Assembly: GCF_003670275.1 (NCBI RefSeq) | Contig: NZ_QXJF01000009.1 | Span: forward strand, 47,990-111,989 | Source of the DNA: Helicobacter labetoulli | GTDB taxonomy: Bacteria > Campylobacterota > Campylobacteria > Campylobacterales > Helicobacteraceae | Length of the DNA stretch: 64,000 nt | Reading direction: 5' to 3' | Shown: piece by piece, positions 57,593-64,000 of the stretch | Numbering within the stretch: position 1 is the stretch's first letter | How the letters are laid out: every line of letters starts with the position of its first letter | Position numbers and translations under genes: made by a program | The notes under the pieces: generated by a model | The model's input: the letters and a program-made list of their open reading frames with translations, nothing else | What the model was told of the DNA's origin: nothing | The model's database searches: none

Positions 57593-58630
57593 CTACACCA
57601 CTTTTTTAATGCGTCTCCATACACCATTTGCATCTTTTTTGACAATCTTTGTATTCGCGTGAGAATCTACTATCTTGTCAAAGTAAGATTCAGCTATGCC
57701 CATTGTTTGGCAAATGTCATATTTGGCAAGTGGGTCAAGAATATGGTCTGCTTCATTAATATAAAGCAAAGCCTGCTCTCGCTCAATTGCACCTTCTCTA
57801 CAAAGTCTTGTCGCCATATCTGTTGTGCGTTGTGCGCCAAATTTGACAAACTTGCACCAATATTGCACCATATAGCCAATGCTATCAATTTGTGCAAAAT
57901 GCTCAACAGAGCCTTGCCTATACCATTCGTGAAAGTCCTGTAAATCTTTAAATCCAACGCTTCTAGCTTCGTGCATTGAATCTAAATAGCCATAGGGATA
58001 AATTGCTCCCATAAATATAAACTTCAGCTCATCTGTGCTTTGCTTATGGAAAATATTTAGCTCCTTTGTGCTGCCGTATTCATAGGCTGCATCTTCGCCA
58101 TAGAACACATCTCTTACTTTAAATGCTTTGGCAATCTTTACCACTTCACTCTCAAAGCTCCCCAAACGCAATTCAGCCAACATATAGGGATTTAAGTATT
58201 TTTCAAAGCATTCTTTCATTTCTTGTTTGCAGGTTTTGGGTTTGTAGCGGTAGATAATGTGGTCTGCATCAAAAAACTCCGCGATATTATTGAGATTATG
58301 CACTCCTGCTTGTGTGCGAGTGGATTCATCATAAGTGGTGATAAGCAAGGGATTTTTAACATTATGATTTTGCACAAGACGCTTGACAATCATATGAGAA
58401 TCTTTCCCACCACTCACGCCAATCACGCAATCATAGTTCTCTTCCCCCCCCCCAGCTAATTGTTTGCTTTGCTCCAAATGCTGAGTGAGCCACTTTTGCC
58501 TTGCTTGAAAGTCAATGTCTTTTTTTGCTTTTGCATTGATGCACGCACCGCAGATACCATTTTCTACATAAAGATTTGGGCGATACTCCATAGGGAATCC
58601 GCAAATTGCACAGCCTGTAATTGTCTCCAT
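57593..58630 (-). CDS. N-acetyl sugar amidotransferase (PseA/WbpG-like), phase-variable, ON
   Basis: 345 aa. The family converts acetamido to acetamidino groups on surface sugars such as pseudaminic or legionaminic acid of flagellin, or LPS sugars. It has two zinc-type CxxC motifs at the start (CAICGFPM, CGACINA), the PP-loop VIGVSGGKDSHMIV, and YGEDAAYEYG. A run of ten G on the coding strand (58444-58453) encodes Gly-Gly-Gly just before the PP-loop. With ten G the frame is open; nine or eleven would truncate it. AAAGGAGTAAAA precedes the ATG. It is last in the sugar locus. Confidence 0.88.
   Translation of the reverse strand: METITGCAICGFPMEYRPNLYVENGICGACINAKAKKDIDFQARQKWLTQHLEQSKQLAGGGEENYDCVIGVSGGKDSHMIVKRLVQNHNVKNPLLITTYDESTRTQAGVHNLNNIAEFFDADHIIYRYKPKTCKQEMKECFEKYLNPYMLAELRLGSFESEVVKIAKAFKVRDVFYGEDAAYEYGSTKELNIFHKQSTDELKFIFMGAIYPYGYLDSMHEARSVGFKDLQDFHEWYRQGSVEHFAQIDSIGYMVQYWCKFVKFGAQRTTDMATRLCREGAIEREQALLYINEADHILDPLAKYDICQTMGIAESYFDKIVDSHANTKIVKKDANGVWRRIKKVV
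58444..58453. repeat. C10/G10 homopolymer in the PseA-like gene
   Basis: Ten C on the plus strand, in frame at this length; placed early in the gene (about residue 60), where a shift would abolish the protein. Confidence 0.9.
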
Positions 58631-58709
58631 TTTTACTCCTTTAAAGTTTTTTTGAGATTTTGAAAATTTGAGTTAAAAAAATTCTAGTTTTAGCTTTAAT
58701 GACACCTCC

Positions 58710-59378
58710 TTATGGATTGGAATCTAGTCCAAAAATATCTTTTATAACATTGTGTGAATTGGGTAAGATTCTGTGATTTGGGTAAGAGCCTACAACAACG
58801 CTATTGCTAGGCACATCAGTATCTATAATAAAGGCATTTGCCCCAAAGATGACATTATCCCCTATCTTACATTGACCAATAACTCTACTTCCACCATACA
58901 TAAGTATGCCTTGCCCAAAAGACGGATAATGTGTAATGCCATTTTTCTTACTTGAGCCAACGCCGCAATTATGATATGCACAAAAATAATCACTATACTC
59001 TGCCCTGCCTAGCACACTCCCTACAGGGTGAGTAAGCATAAAAATCTTAGGTAACTTCACTTCATAAAACATATCAACGCTATGCAATGCCTTATTTAAG
59101 CAATATATTTGCGTAGCACAATCAATTTTATTATGACTATAAAGAGTGTGCGCAAGATAGTATAAAAACACAGCATATTTGTCGCTATGGTAGAAGTCAT
59201 TTTGATTGAGGTGTTGTGCGTAGTATTTGCCAGATATGTGCGTTAAGCAAGAGGCAAAATACTCCATTGCGATAAGCAAGTCAGCAGATTCTATAAGGTT
59301 TTGGTTATATTCAAGCGGAAAGAGTGAATCTGTTTGCCTATGGATAAGTGCGGATACAAAAGGGAGTAGGGTGGTCAT
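58710..59378 (-). CDS. Hexapeptide-repeat acetyltransferase (serine acetyltransferase-like)
   Basis: 222 aa. An N-terminal helical domain (about 1-100) precedes a left-handed beta-helix: THPVGSVLGRAEYSDYF, GILMYGGSRVIGQCKIGDNVIFGANAFIIDTDVPSN (read in parts) and VVVGSYPNHRI. Active-site His is in CAYHNCGVG. In this locus it more probably acetylates a sugar nucleotide than serine. GGGGGAGTGCT precedes the ATG. It lies between methyltransferase 1 and the PseA-like gene. Confidence 0.8.
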   Translation of the reverse strand: MTTLLPFVSALIHRQTDSLFPLEYNQNLIESADLLIAMEYFASCLTHISGKYYAQHLNQNDFYHSDKYAVFLYYLAHTLYSHNKIDCATQIYCLNKALHSVDMFYEVKLPKIFMLTHPVGSVLGRAEYSDYFCAYHNCGVGSSKKNGITHYPSFGQGILMYGGSRVIGQCKIGDNVIFGANAFIIDTDVPSNSVVVGSYPNHRILPNSHNVIKDIFGLDSNP

Positions 59379-59403
59379 AGCACTCCCCCTTGTGTAAGGG
59401 GTG

Positions 59404-60474
59404 TTATTTTATAATGATTAAAATCCCCCAGTTGAGCAGCATTCCTGCGGAAATGGTTAAGCGATGCTTTGTTGGGTTGGATTGTGTGAGATAAGGATTG
59501 TGTTGAGATTGTGTGAGATTGTGTTTTGCCCCCCCCCCCATATAATTCTCGCTGTTGTCGCTTCGCTCCCGCTCACTCTTAACACTTTGAGCAAAGCCCA
59601 AAGTGTCGCCTAAAGCTCCACGGGTGGCACTCGCTTGATTTTTATTCCCGTTGTGTTTCACGCTGCAATTAGCTTTTGTGGAAGCAGATTCTCTTTTAGC
59701 TCCTAAATGCCAAAAAGCATTGCAATTAGATTCAGCACTATCAATAGCTAGAGTAAAGCTCCCTATGCCCCTTTGTGAAAAGTCGCGTTTAAAATCTATT
59801 TGTGGATAAAATGGCACAATCCTAACGCATTGCACCCCCTCTCCACACATATCCACAATGCTTTGTTTGCAATAAGTATTGTAATAGCCATTAGTGAGCG
59901 GCTCTTTAGGGTTGCTTTGGTTATAGCTTGAAGGGCGGGTTCTATCACAGATTGTTGTGTATAAATCCACATCAAATTCTGTGTTAAACAAACTTGAAGC
60001 ATACAATCGCCCCTTAGGCTTTAAGATTCTTAATATCTCTTGCATAACACGACTAATGTTTTCTTTATCCACCCAACCCAAAGTTTGCCAGCAAAACACC
60101 AAATCAAAGCTAGAATCTTGCAAAGGTAAATCCCTTAAATCCCCTTGTATAAATTCCATTCTATCTTTAGATTCAGCATTTATCTCTTTTGCTAATTCTA
60201 ATCCATCTTCATTATAATCCAAAAGCACAAAACTCGCATTAGGAAAAAAGCTAGATAGATGATAGCTTAAAGTCCCACCACCACAAGCTAAATCTGCAAT
60301 TCTATAAGGAGCACTCTCATCTAATTCCCCTTTGTTTATAGCATCTAAAAGCAAAGATTCTAAAGCTTTTTGCTGTTCTGTTTTATTGATAGATTTAGCG
60401 TAATAATCTTTTGCTAGATTCTTATCTGCTTTCATCGTGCGTAGATAATTGTCTTGCGTTATGTTCTTTTGCAT
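59404..60474 (-). CDS. Class I SAM-dependent methyltransferase 1 of the sugar locus, phase-variable, ON
   Basis: 356 aa. The methyltransferase domain spans about 55-190: IADLACGGGTLSYHLSSFF (motif I), VLLDYNEDGLELAKEI, IQGDLRDLPLQDSSFDLVFCW. A low-complexity linker follows (about 265-335), including a run of 11 G on the coding strand (59529-59539, Gly-Gly-Gly). The tail ISAGMLLNWGIL is also present in paralogue 2, so this frame is the full-length one. Residues about 26-128 are DNA-identical to paralogue 2. The binding site lies inside the end of the radical SAM gene, implying coupling. Likely O- or N-methylates a glycan. Confidence 0.82.
   Translation of the reverse strand: MQKNITQDNYLRTMKADKNLAKDYYAKSINKTEQQKALESLLLDAINKGELDESAPYRIADLACGGGTLSYHLSSFFPNASFVLLDYNEDGLELAKEINAESKDRMEFIQGDLRDLPLQDSSFDLVFCWQTLGWVDKENISRVMQEILRILKPKGRLYASSLFNTEFDVDLYTTICDRTRPSSYNQSNPKEPLTNGYYNTYCKQSIVDMCGEGVQCVRIVPFYPQIDFKRDFSQRGIGSFTLAIDSAESNCNAFWHLGAKRESASTKANCSVKHNGNKNQASATRGALGDTLGFAQSVKSERERSDNSENYMGGGAKHNLTQSQHNPYLTQSNPTKHRLTISAGMLLNWGILIIIK
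59480..59539. repeat. GATTGTGT-type short repeats plus C11/G11 tract
   Basis: Four imperfect copies of GATTGTGT(T)GA run from about 59479 to 59526, directly followed by 11 C (59529-59539). Both are simple-sequence features inside the linker of methyltransferase 1 and can change its length or frame. Confidence 0.75.
60092..60399. repeat. 308-bp perfect duplication, copy A
   Basis: Identical base for base to 63692-63999 (offset exactly 3600). It encodes the SAM-binding half of methyltransferase 1. The bases on both sides (60091, 60400) differ from copy B. Confidence 0.95.
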
Positions 60475-60477
60475 TTG

Positions 60478-61445
60478 TTACTCCTTTTGATTTTTATTAA
60501 CGCGTTTAGCGACATTGTTTGTTTTCCCTACTTCCACGGGAGCATTGCTATACACAAGAGAATCACTCCTATCTGTGATTTGGTCGCACACTTTACAAAT
60601 AAGATTTGATGAAAACACTTTATTTTCTTTAAAGATTCTCTGCACATTTTTGATAGGCTCTCCATTTTGTATCTGCTTTAAGCTTTGTGTGTGTAAATTC
60701 CCCATAATAAACTTTCTATGTGGGTCAAAGCAGCACAGGCTCACCTCCCCATTTTCTCTAATAATCATATCTCTGCCATAGATTCTATTGCACTTTGGGT
60801 GGTCTTTTGCCTCGCTAAAAGCTTTGATTTCTATGCTATCTTTTAAGCCCTGCAGCTCAAGCGTATCGTAGAATCCACCAAAATTATGCGGCTTCCATAT
60901 TTGAATCTCATCTACCCTTTTTTCCCAATACTCTTTCCACTGCTCTATGTGATGTTTATTTTGCTTTAAAATCACATAATTGAAGCTAAGATAGGGACGC
61001 TTATCATAATCTAAGATTCTGTGGATATTCTCCCATACGCGTTCAAACTTCACACTTCCCTTATGCACGCTCTCATAAGTTTGCTTATCCATACCATACA
61101 TACTTACACGCAAAACATCAAGATATTCTAGCAAGGGCAATTTCTCTTCTGTGATAGCATTACAAGTTGATGAGCTTTGCAATTTGCAATCAGGGATTTC
61201 ATCTTTGATATATTGCATATATTGCAAAAGAGTCTCTTTCTTACACATAAAAATATCACCATAGCCGCCAAAGCCTATGGTCTGCCCCCCCCTGTTTGTC
61301 TAAAATGCTCTTTTAAGCGACTAACACAAAGTTTGTAGGTCTCCCAATCCATAGTTTTAAAGCGGAATGGATACTCATCTCGCGGACACATAATGCAGTT
61401 TGCATCACAAATTGTAGTAACCTCTAAGCAAAAATTTTCTTCCAT
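60478..61445 (-). pseudogene. Radical SAM/SPASM protein, phase-variable, out of frame (G8)
   Basis: The ATG at 61445 behind AAAGGAG starts EENFCLEVTTICDANCIMCP, with the radical SAM CxxxCxxC cluster motif. The frame runs to eight G (plus-strand C 61285-61292) and stops three codons later. Nine G would read on as QTIGFGGYGDIFMCKKETLL and through to 60478, giving about 322 aa. The C-terminal part has a SPASM-like cysteine set (GEVSLCCFDPH, LICKVCDQITD). So both halves are good and only one base separates them. Likely role: sugar or cofactor modification in the surface-glycan locus. Currently OFF, or a miscalled homopolymer. Confidence 0.78.
61285..61292. repeat. C8/G8 homopolymer in the radical SAM gene
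   Basis: Eight C on the plus strand; nine (or six) are needed to join the two halves of the gene. Confidence 0.85.
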
Positions 61446-61456
61446 TGTTTTCTCCT

Positions 61457-62749
61457 TTAATTATATTTTCTAAACACAGGCTTCACTACATCGCCTACAA
61501 GGTAGTTTGCCACGCCATTTTGCAATGCCTTTTTATACACTTCAAGGCTCTTTGCCACTGCCTCTAATGTGTAATCAAGCTCCTTTTGCTTATGAGCATA
61601 ACTCATCGCAATGCAAGGAAAAAGAACATTGTGTTTTAACATTTCTTGTAAGAAAAGTGTGCGGAATGCTAGGCTAGATTCTCCTTTTTCATCAAAGGTA
61701 AGGATATAGGGCTGACATTCCACGCCTGTGGCGACAAAATGCTTCTCAATACCCAAATCCTTAGCAATTTGATTAATACCGCCAACAAGCCTTCGCCCAT
61801 AGTCCCATAAATAATCAACGATATTTTCCTCTTTTAAGATTCTGTATGTTTCTACAAATGCACCAAGTGGCGACATCTCCGCGCCGTGTGTCGTAGAGAG
61901 GAGAAATACCCTTTCACTCCCAGCAAACTCAATACTCCCTAGCTGCATAATCTCTCTTTTTCCAGCCACTGCAGCCACTGAAAAGCCATTTGCCATAGCC
62001 TTGCCAAAGGTGCATAAATCCGGCGTTACTCCATAGTAGTGCTGCGCACCTTTAATATGCCACCTAAAGCCTGTAATCATCTCATCTAGAATCATCACTG
62101 CACCATTTTTGCTGCAAAGCTCACGCACATTTTGCAAAAAATTATCCCGTGGATGCTCTAAATTTGAAGGCTCTAAAATCACACAGGCAATCTTGTCTTT
62201 ATGCTTATCAAAAAGGGCTTCTAAGGAAGTTATGTCATTGTAGTGGAATATAAGCGTATCATCTTGACTGCTTTGTGGGATACCGCGTTTAACTTCAGTG
62301 CTGCCAATAAACCAATCATCATAGCTAAAAAATGGATGTTCCAAACATCGTGCGATAAGTGTTCTGCCCGTGTAAGCACGAGAGAGCTTAACAGCCGCAC
62401 TTGTGGCGGTGCTGCCGTTTTTGGTAAATTTCACCATATCTACTGAATCTATGGCGGCAATAAGCGTTTGGGCGGCTTGTAGCTCTATGAGTGAAGGGCG
62501 TGTGAGATTATTACCATTTTCAATCTGCCTTATAGCAGCGGCATTTATCCGCTCATCAGCATATCCCACACACACTGCACGCAAAGCCATACCATAGTCT
62601 AAAAACTCCTTTTCATTTTCATCATAGACATACGCCCCTTTGCCGCGTTTTAGAATCTGCGGTGCATTGCTTGGGTATTGGTCGTATCCGCGTGAATAGG
62701 TATGCGCTCCACCCGGAATGGCTTTGAGTAGTTGTTCTTGGTAAGTCAT
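61457..62749 (-). CDS. GSA-type class III aminotransferase/aminomutase of the sugar locus
   Basis: 430 aa PLP enzyme of the glutamate-1-semialdehyde aminomutase group: AIPGGAHTYSRGYDQYPS, FTKNGSTATSAAVKLSRA, ILDEMITGFRW, and the cofactor lysine in CTFGKAMANGFSVAAV. Position among sugar-modifying genes, 11 bp before the radical SAM gene, argues for amino-sugar or amino-acid building block synthesis rather than haem. AAAAGGAGATAAA precedes the ATG. No homopolymer tract is in it. Confidence 0.85.
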   Translation of the reverse strand: MTYQEQLLKAIPGGAHTYSRGYDQYPSNAPQILKRGKGAYVYDENEKEFLDYGMALRAVCVGYADERINAAAIRQIENGNNLTRPSLIELQAAQTLIAAIDSVDMVKFTKNGSTATSAAVKLSRAYTGRTLIARCLEHPFFSYDDWFIGSTEVKRGIPQSSQDDTLIFHYNDITSLEALFDKHKDKIACVILEPSNLEHPRDNFLQNVRELCSKNGAVMILDEMITGFRWHIKGAQHYYGVTPDLCTFGKAMANGFSVAAVAGKREIMQLGSIEFAGSERVFLLSTTHGAEMSPLGAFVETYRILKEENIVDYLWDYGRRLVGGINQIAKDLGIEKHFVATGVECQPYILTFDEKGESSLAFRTLFLQEMLKHNVLFPCIAMSYAHKQKELDYTLEAVAKSLEVYKKALQNGVANYLVGDVVKPVFRKYN

Positions 62750-62763
62750 TTTATCTCCTTTTT

Positions 62764-62887
62764 AGCCTTCAGCTTTGAGCGATAAAGGTGTGATTGCTTC
62801 ATCTTGCTTCGCTGCGATGTATGTTTAATACATCTCATTCGCAAGATTTGCAAAACGCACCTTTCTCATCTCAAATCTTGGAAGGCT
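62764..62887. repeat. 124-bp imperfect palindrome (MITE-like or structured RNA element)
   Basis: Five nested complementary arm pairs: AGCCTTC/GAAGGCT (62764-62770, 62881-62887), TTTGAG/CTCAAA, AAAGGTG/CACCTTT, ATCTTGC/GCAAGAT, and GATGTAT/ATACATC (62816-62822, 62828-62834). It sits 14 bp upstream of the aminotransferase gene. No open reading frame or transposase is present. Confidence 0.65.
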
Positions 62888-62912
62888 GGTTTGTTTGTTT
62901 TTTTTCGGCTTT

Positions 62913-62994
62913 TCTTTGCGGTTAAAATCGCTGATTCTACGCTCACAAGCGGCGTCATTACCGCTTAGGTAACTCCTTGCTTGTTCGCTTGAAA
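62913..62994. repeat. 82-bp direct repeat, copy 1
   Basis: Matches 63118-63199 with one mismatch (C at 62976, T at 63181). This copy lies in the intergenic region downstream of the methyltransferase 2 tail; the other is inside that tail. The 286-bp region 62750-63035 holds only this repeat and the palindrome. Confidence 0.9.
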
Positions 62995-63117
62995 ACGGAT
63001 TTTTTGTTTTTATTTCACCTCCCTTTAACCCTAAGCTACTTTGTCGCTTCTAAAATCCCCCAATTCATTAGCATACCTGCGGATATTTGCAGTCTTGTGG
63101 GGTTACACCTAGCGTTG

Positions 63118-63199
63118 TCTTTGCGGTTAAAATCGCTGATTCTACGCTCACAAGCGGCGTCATTACCGCTTAGGTAACTCTTTGCTTGTTCGCTTGAAA
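63118..63199. repeat. 82-bp direct repeat, copy 2
   Basis: Second copy, lying within the linker of methyltransferase 2, where it codes on the minus strand for SGNDAACERRISDFNRKD. Confidence 0.9.
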
Positions 63200-63264
63200 G
63201 CAGCGATTTTTCCTCGCAAATACTTCCGCTTGGGGTTATCTTGCTTGAATCATTCTCCTCCGCT

Positions 63265-64000
63265 TCAGTCCCCTGCGGGGGGGGCACTCATATTTTCATC
63301 GCTCTTTGTCTCTCCTACAAACGCACCGCCAAAGTTTTCATCTACTTGGATAAGATGAGAATCTTGTAACACTTTCACACTATATGTGGCAATGCCTCTG
63401 TGTGTCGTGCGTGGGAAGTCAATCTCTGGCATAAAGGGGTGGATAGTAAAAGCATTGTAGTTTTGTAATATGCCTTGCATTGTAGGGAGGCTAAAGGTCG
63501 TGTATCGCCCCCAAATTCCAGCCTTGCCAGATTCTCTTGTCAAGTCTTTAAAATCACAGACTATATCCACATCAAATTCTGTATTAAAAAGACTAGAAGC
63601 ATAGAGTTTGCCCTTTGGCTTTAAGATACGATGCACTTCGTTGATAATGGGCTGCAGGGCTTTTTCATTGAATATTAAAAACACTCCCCAACAAAACACC
63701 AAATCAAAGCTAGAATCTTGCAAAGGTAAATCCCTTAAATCCCCTTGTATAAATTCCATTCTATCTTTAGATTCAGCATTTATCTCTTTTGCTAATTCTA
63801 ATCCATCTTCATTATAATCCAAAAGCACAAAACTCGCATTAGGAAAAAAGCTAGATAGATGATAGCTTAAAGTCCCACCACCACAAGCTAAATCTGCAAT
63901 TCTATAAGGAGCACTCTCATCTAATTCCCCTTTGTTTATAGCATCTAAAAGCAAAGATTCTAAAGCTTTTTGCTGTTCTGTTTTATTGATAGATTTAGCA
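63265..64000 (-). CDS. Class I SAM-dependent methyltransferase 2, 5' end beyond window, truncated by frameshift
   Basis: Partial: the start lies past the right edge (about 25 codons more by comparison with paralogue 1). It has the same IADLACGGGTLSYHLSSFF and VLLDYNEDGLELAKEI, then differs from about IFNEKALQPIINEVHRIL onward. The frame passes the tract of eight C (coding strand; plus-strand G 63277-63284) and stops at 63265 after SAPPAGD. The missing tail is in the next frame. With C7 or C10 the product would be full length. As assembled it is a shortened protein, perhaps still with an intact catalytic domain. Confidence 0.8.
   Translation of the reverse strand, partial: AKSINKTEQQKALESLLLDAINKGELDESAPYRIADLACGGGTLSYHLSSFFPNASFVLLDYNEDGLELAKEINAESKDRMEFIQGDLRDLPLQDSSFDLVFCWGVFLIFNEKALQPIINEVHRILKPKGKLYASSLFNTEFDVDIVCDFKDLTRESGKAGIWGRYTTFSLPTMQGILQNYNAFTIHPFMPEIDFPRTTHRGIATYSVKVLQDSHLIQVDENFGGAFVGETKSDENMSAPPAGD
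63277..63284. repeat. G8/C8 homopolymer in methyltransferase 2
   Basis: Eight G on the plus strand. Length decides whether the conserved C-terminal tail is attached. Confidence 0.85.
63692..63999. repeat. 308-bp perfect duplication, copy B
   Basis: Identical to 60092-60399. The last base of the window (64000, A) already differs from 60400 (G), so the right end of the perfect match is inside the window. Confidence 0.95.

Larger units (their letters stand above)
63036..63287 (-). pseudogene. Out-of-frame C-terminal part of methyltransferase 2
   Basis: This frame runs from the C8 tract to a TAG at 63036 and ends RLQISAGMLMNWGILEATK, the same tail as methyltransferase 1. It has no credible start of its own. 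One base fewer (C7) or two more (C10) in the tract would fuse it to the upstream part. It carries the second copy of the 82-bp repeat. Confidence 0.75.

Noticed and set aside
58444..58453. Treating every homopolymer frame break as sequencing error
   Set aside because: Tracts of 8-12 G/C concentrate in surface-related genes and one promoter, the known pattern of real phase variation; error remains possible for the G8 tracts.
57593..64000. Insertion sequence or prophage in the sugar locus
   Set aside because: No transposase, integrase or attachment repeats were found; the repeats are explained by gene duplication and short elements.
1..64000. CRISPR array
   Set aside because: No regularly spaced repeats of 23-40 bp were seen; the direct repeats present are a single pair 205 bp apart and a pair 3600 bp apart.

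Overview
The window is from a Helicobacter-like epsilonproteobacterium, probably an enterohepatic species. The evidence is the low-GC sequence, strong AAGGAG ribosome binding sites, the very frequent word AGATTCT/AGAATCT, gene orders I recall from H. pylori and Campylobacter jejuni (hemB-arsS-arsR; ctpA-purC-purS-purQ-plsC; pyrD-M16 peptidase-dapA-SDR; truB-csrA-ispE-smpB-exbB-exbD; rpmH-rnpA-yidD-yidC-jag-mnmE; efp-fba-PPIase), Helicobacter-type outer membrane proteins, and a complete cytolethal distending toxin operon (cdtABC). CDT is typical of enterohepatic Helicobacter and Campylobacter and is absent from H. pylori. No species call is made.

Layout. 1-6.4 kb (minus strand): hemB 5' end, an ArsRS-type two-component system, a structured non-coding RNA candidate (6S-like), two small hypotheticals, ttcA, a YajR-like MFS transporter and a cyclophilin. 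6.5-12.7 kb (plus): a secreted HtrA-like protein without a catalytic triad, ctpA, purCSQ, a BatD-like protein, plsC and tRNA-Ala(GGC). 12.7-19.4 kb: a metal or metallophore uptake locus. A TonB receptor and FecCD/FecE ABC genes run leftwards; an unusual tandem amidotransferase-like protein and a periplasmic binding protein run rightwards from a shared intergenic region with a perfect inverted repeat. 19.5-28 kb: pyrD with a long Lys-rich tail, M16 peptidase, dapA, a FabL-type SDR, lnt, an OMP and a TPR/GT9-like protein. 28-30.3 kb (minus): an alanine/Na+ symporter and a CetB-like PAS protein.

30.4-42.6 kb (plus): truB-csrA-ispE-smpB, exbBD, a Zorya-like MotA/MotB pair (long coiled-coil ZorA-like plus OmpA-like ZorB-like) placed between exbD and rpmH, then rpmH-rnpA-yidD-yidC-jag-mnmE and a PLP-dependent deaminase. 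42.6-50.1 kb: an OMP with a G12 tract inside its promoter spacer, clpB (minus), an OMP and cdtABC. 50.2-55.9 kb (minus): efp, fba, secreted PPIase, hemD, an out-of-frame methyltransferase with a G11 tract, an HdeD-like protein and ftsW. 56-57.5 kb: a two-gene restriction-modification cassette with a palindrome over its promoter. 57.6-64 kb (minus): a surface-sugar (probably flagellin or LOS glycan) locus with two paralogous methyltransferases, a GSA-type aminotransferase, a radical SAM/SPASM gene, a hexapeptide acetyltransferase and a PseA/WbpG-like N-acetyl sugar amidotransferase.

The main theme is phase variation. Homopolymeric G/C tracts lie in one promoter and five coding regions. From the reading frames in this sequence, two coding regions are ON (PseA-like, methyltransferase 1) and three are OFF or truncated (methyltransferase at 54 kb, radical SAM gene, methyltransferase 2). 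The sugar locus also carries a 308-bp perfect duplication, an 82-bp direct repeat and a 124-bp imperfect palindrome, so it appears to vary by recombination as well as slippage. The other points of interest are the ZorAB-like motor without Zorya effectors and the metal-uptake locus with its tandem amidotransferase-like protein.
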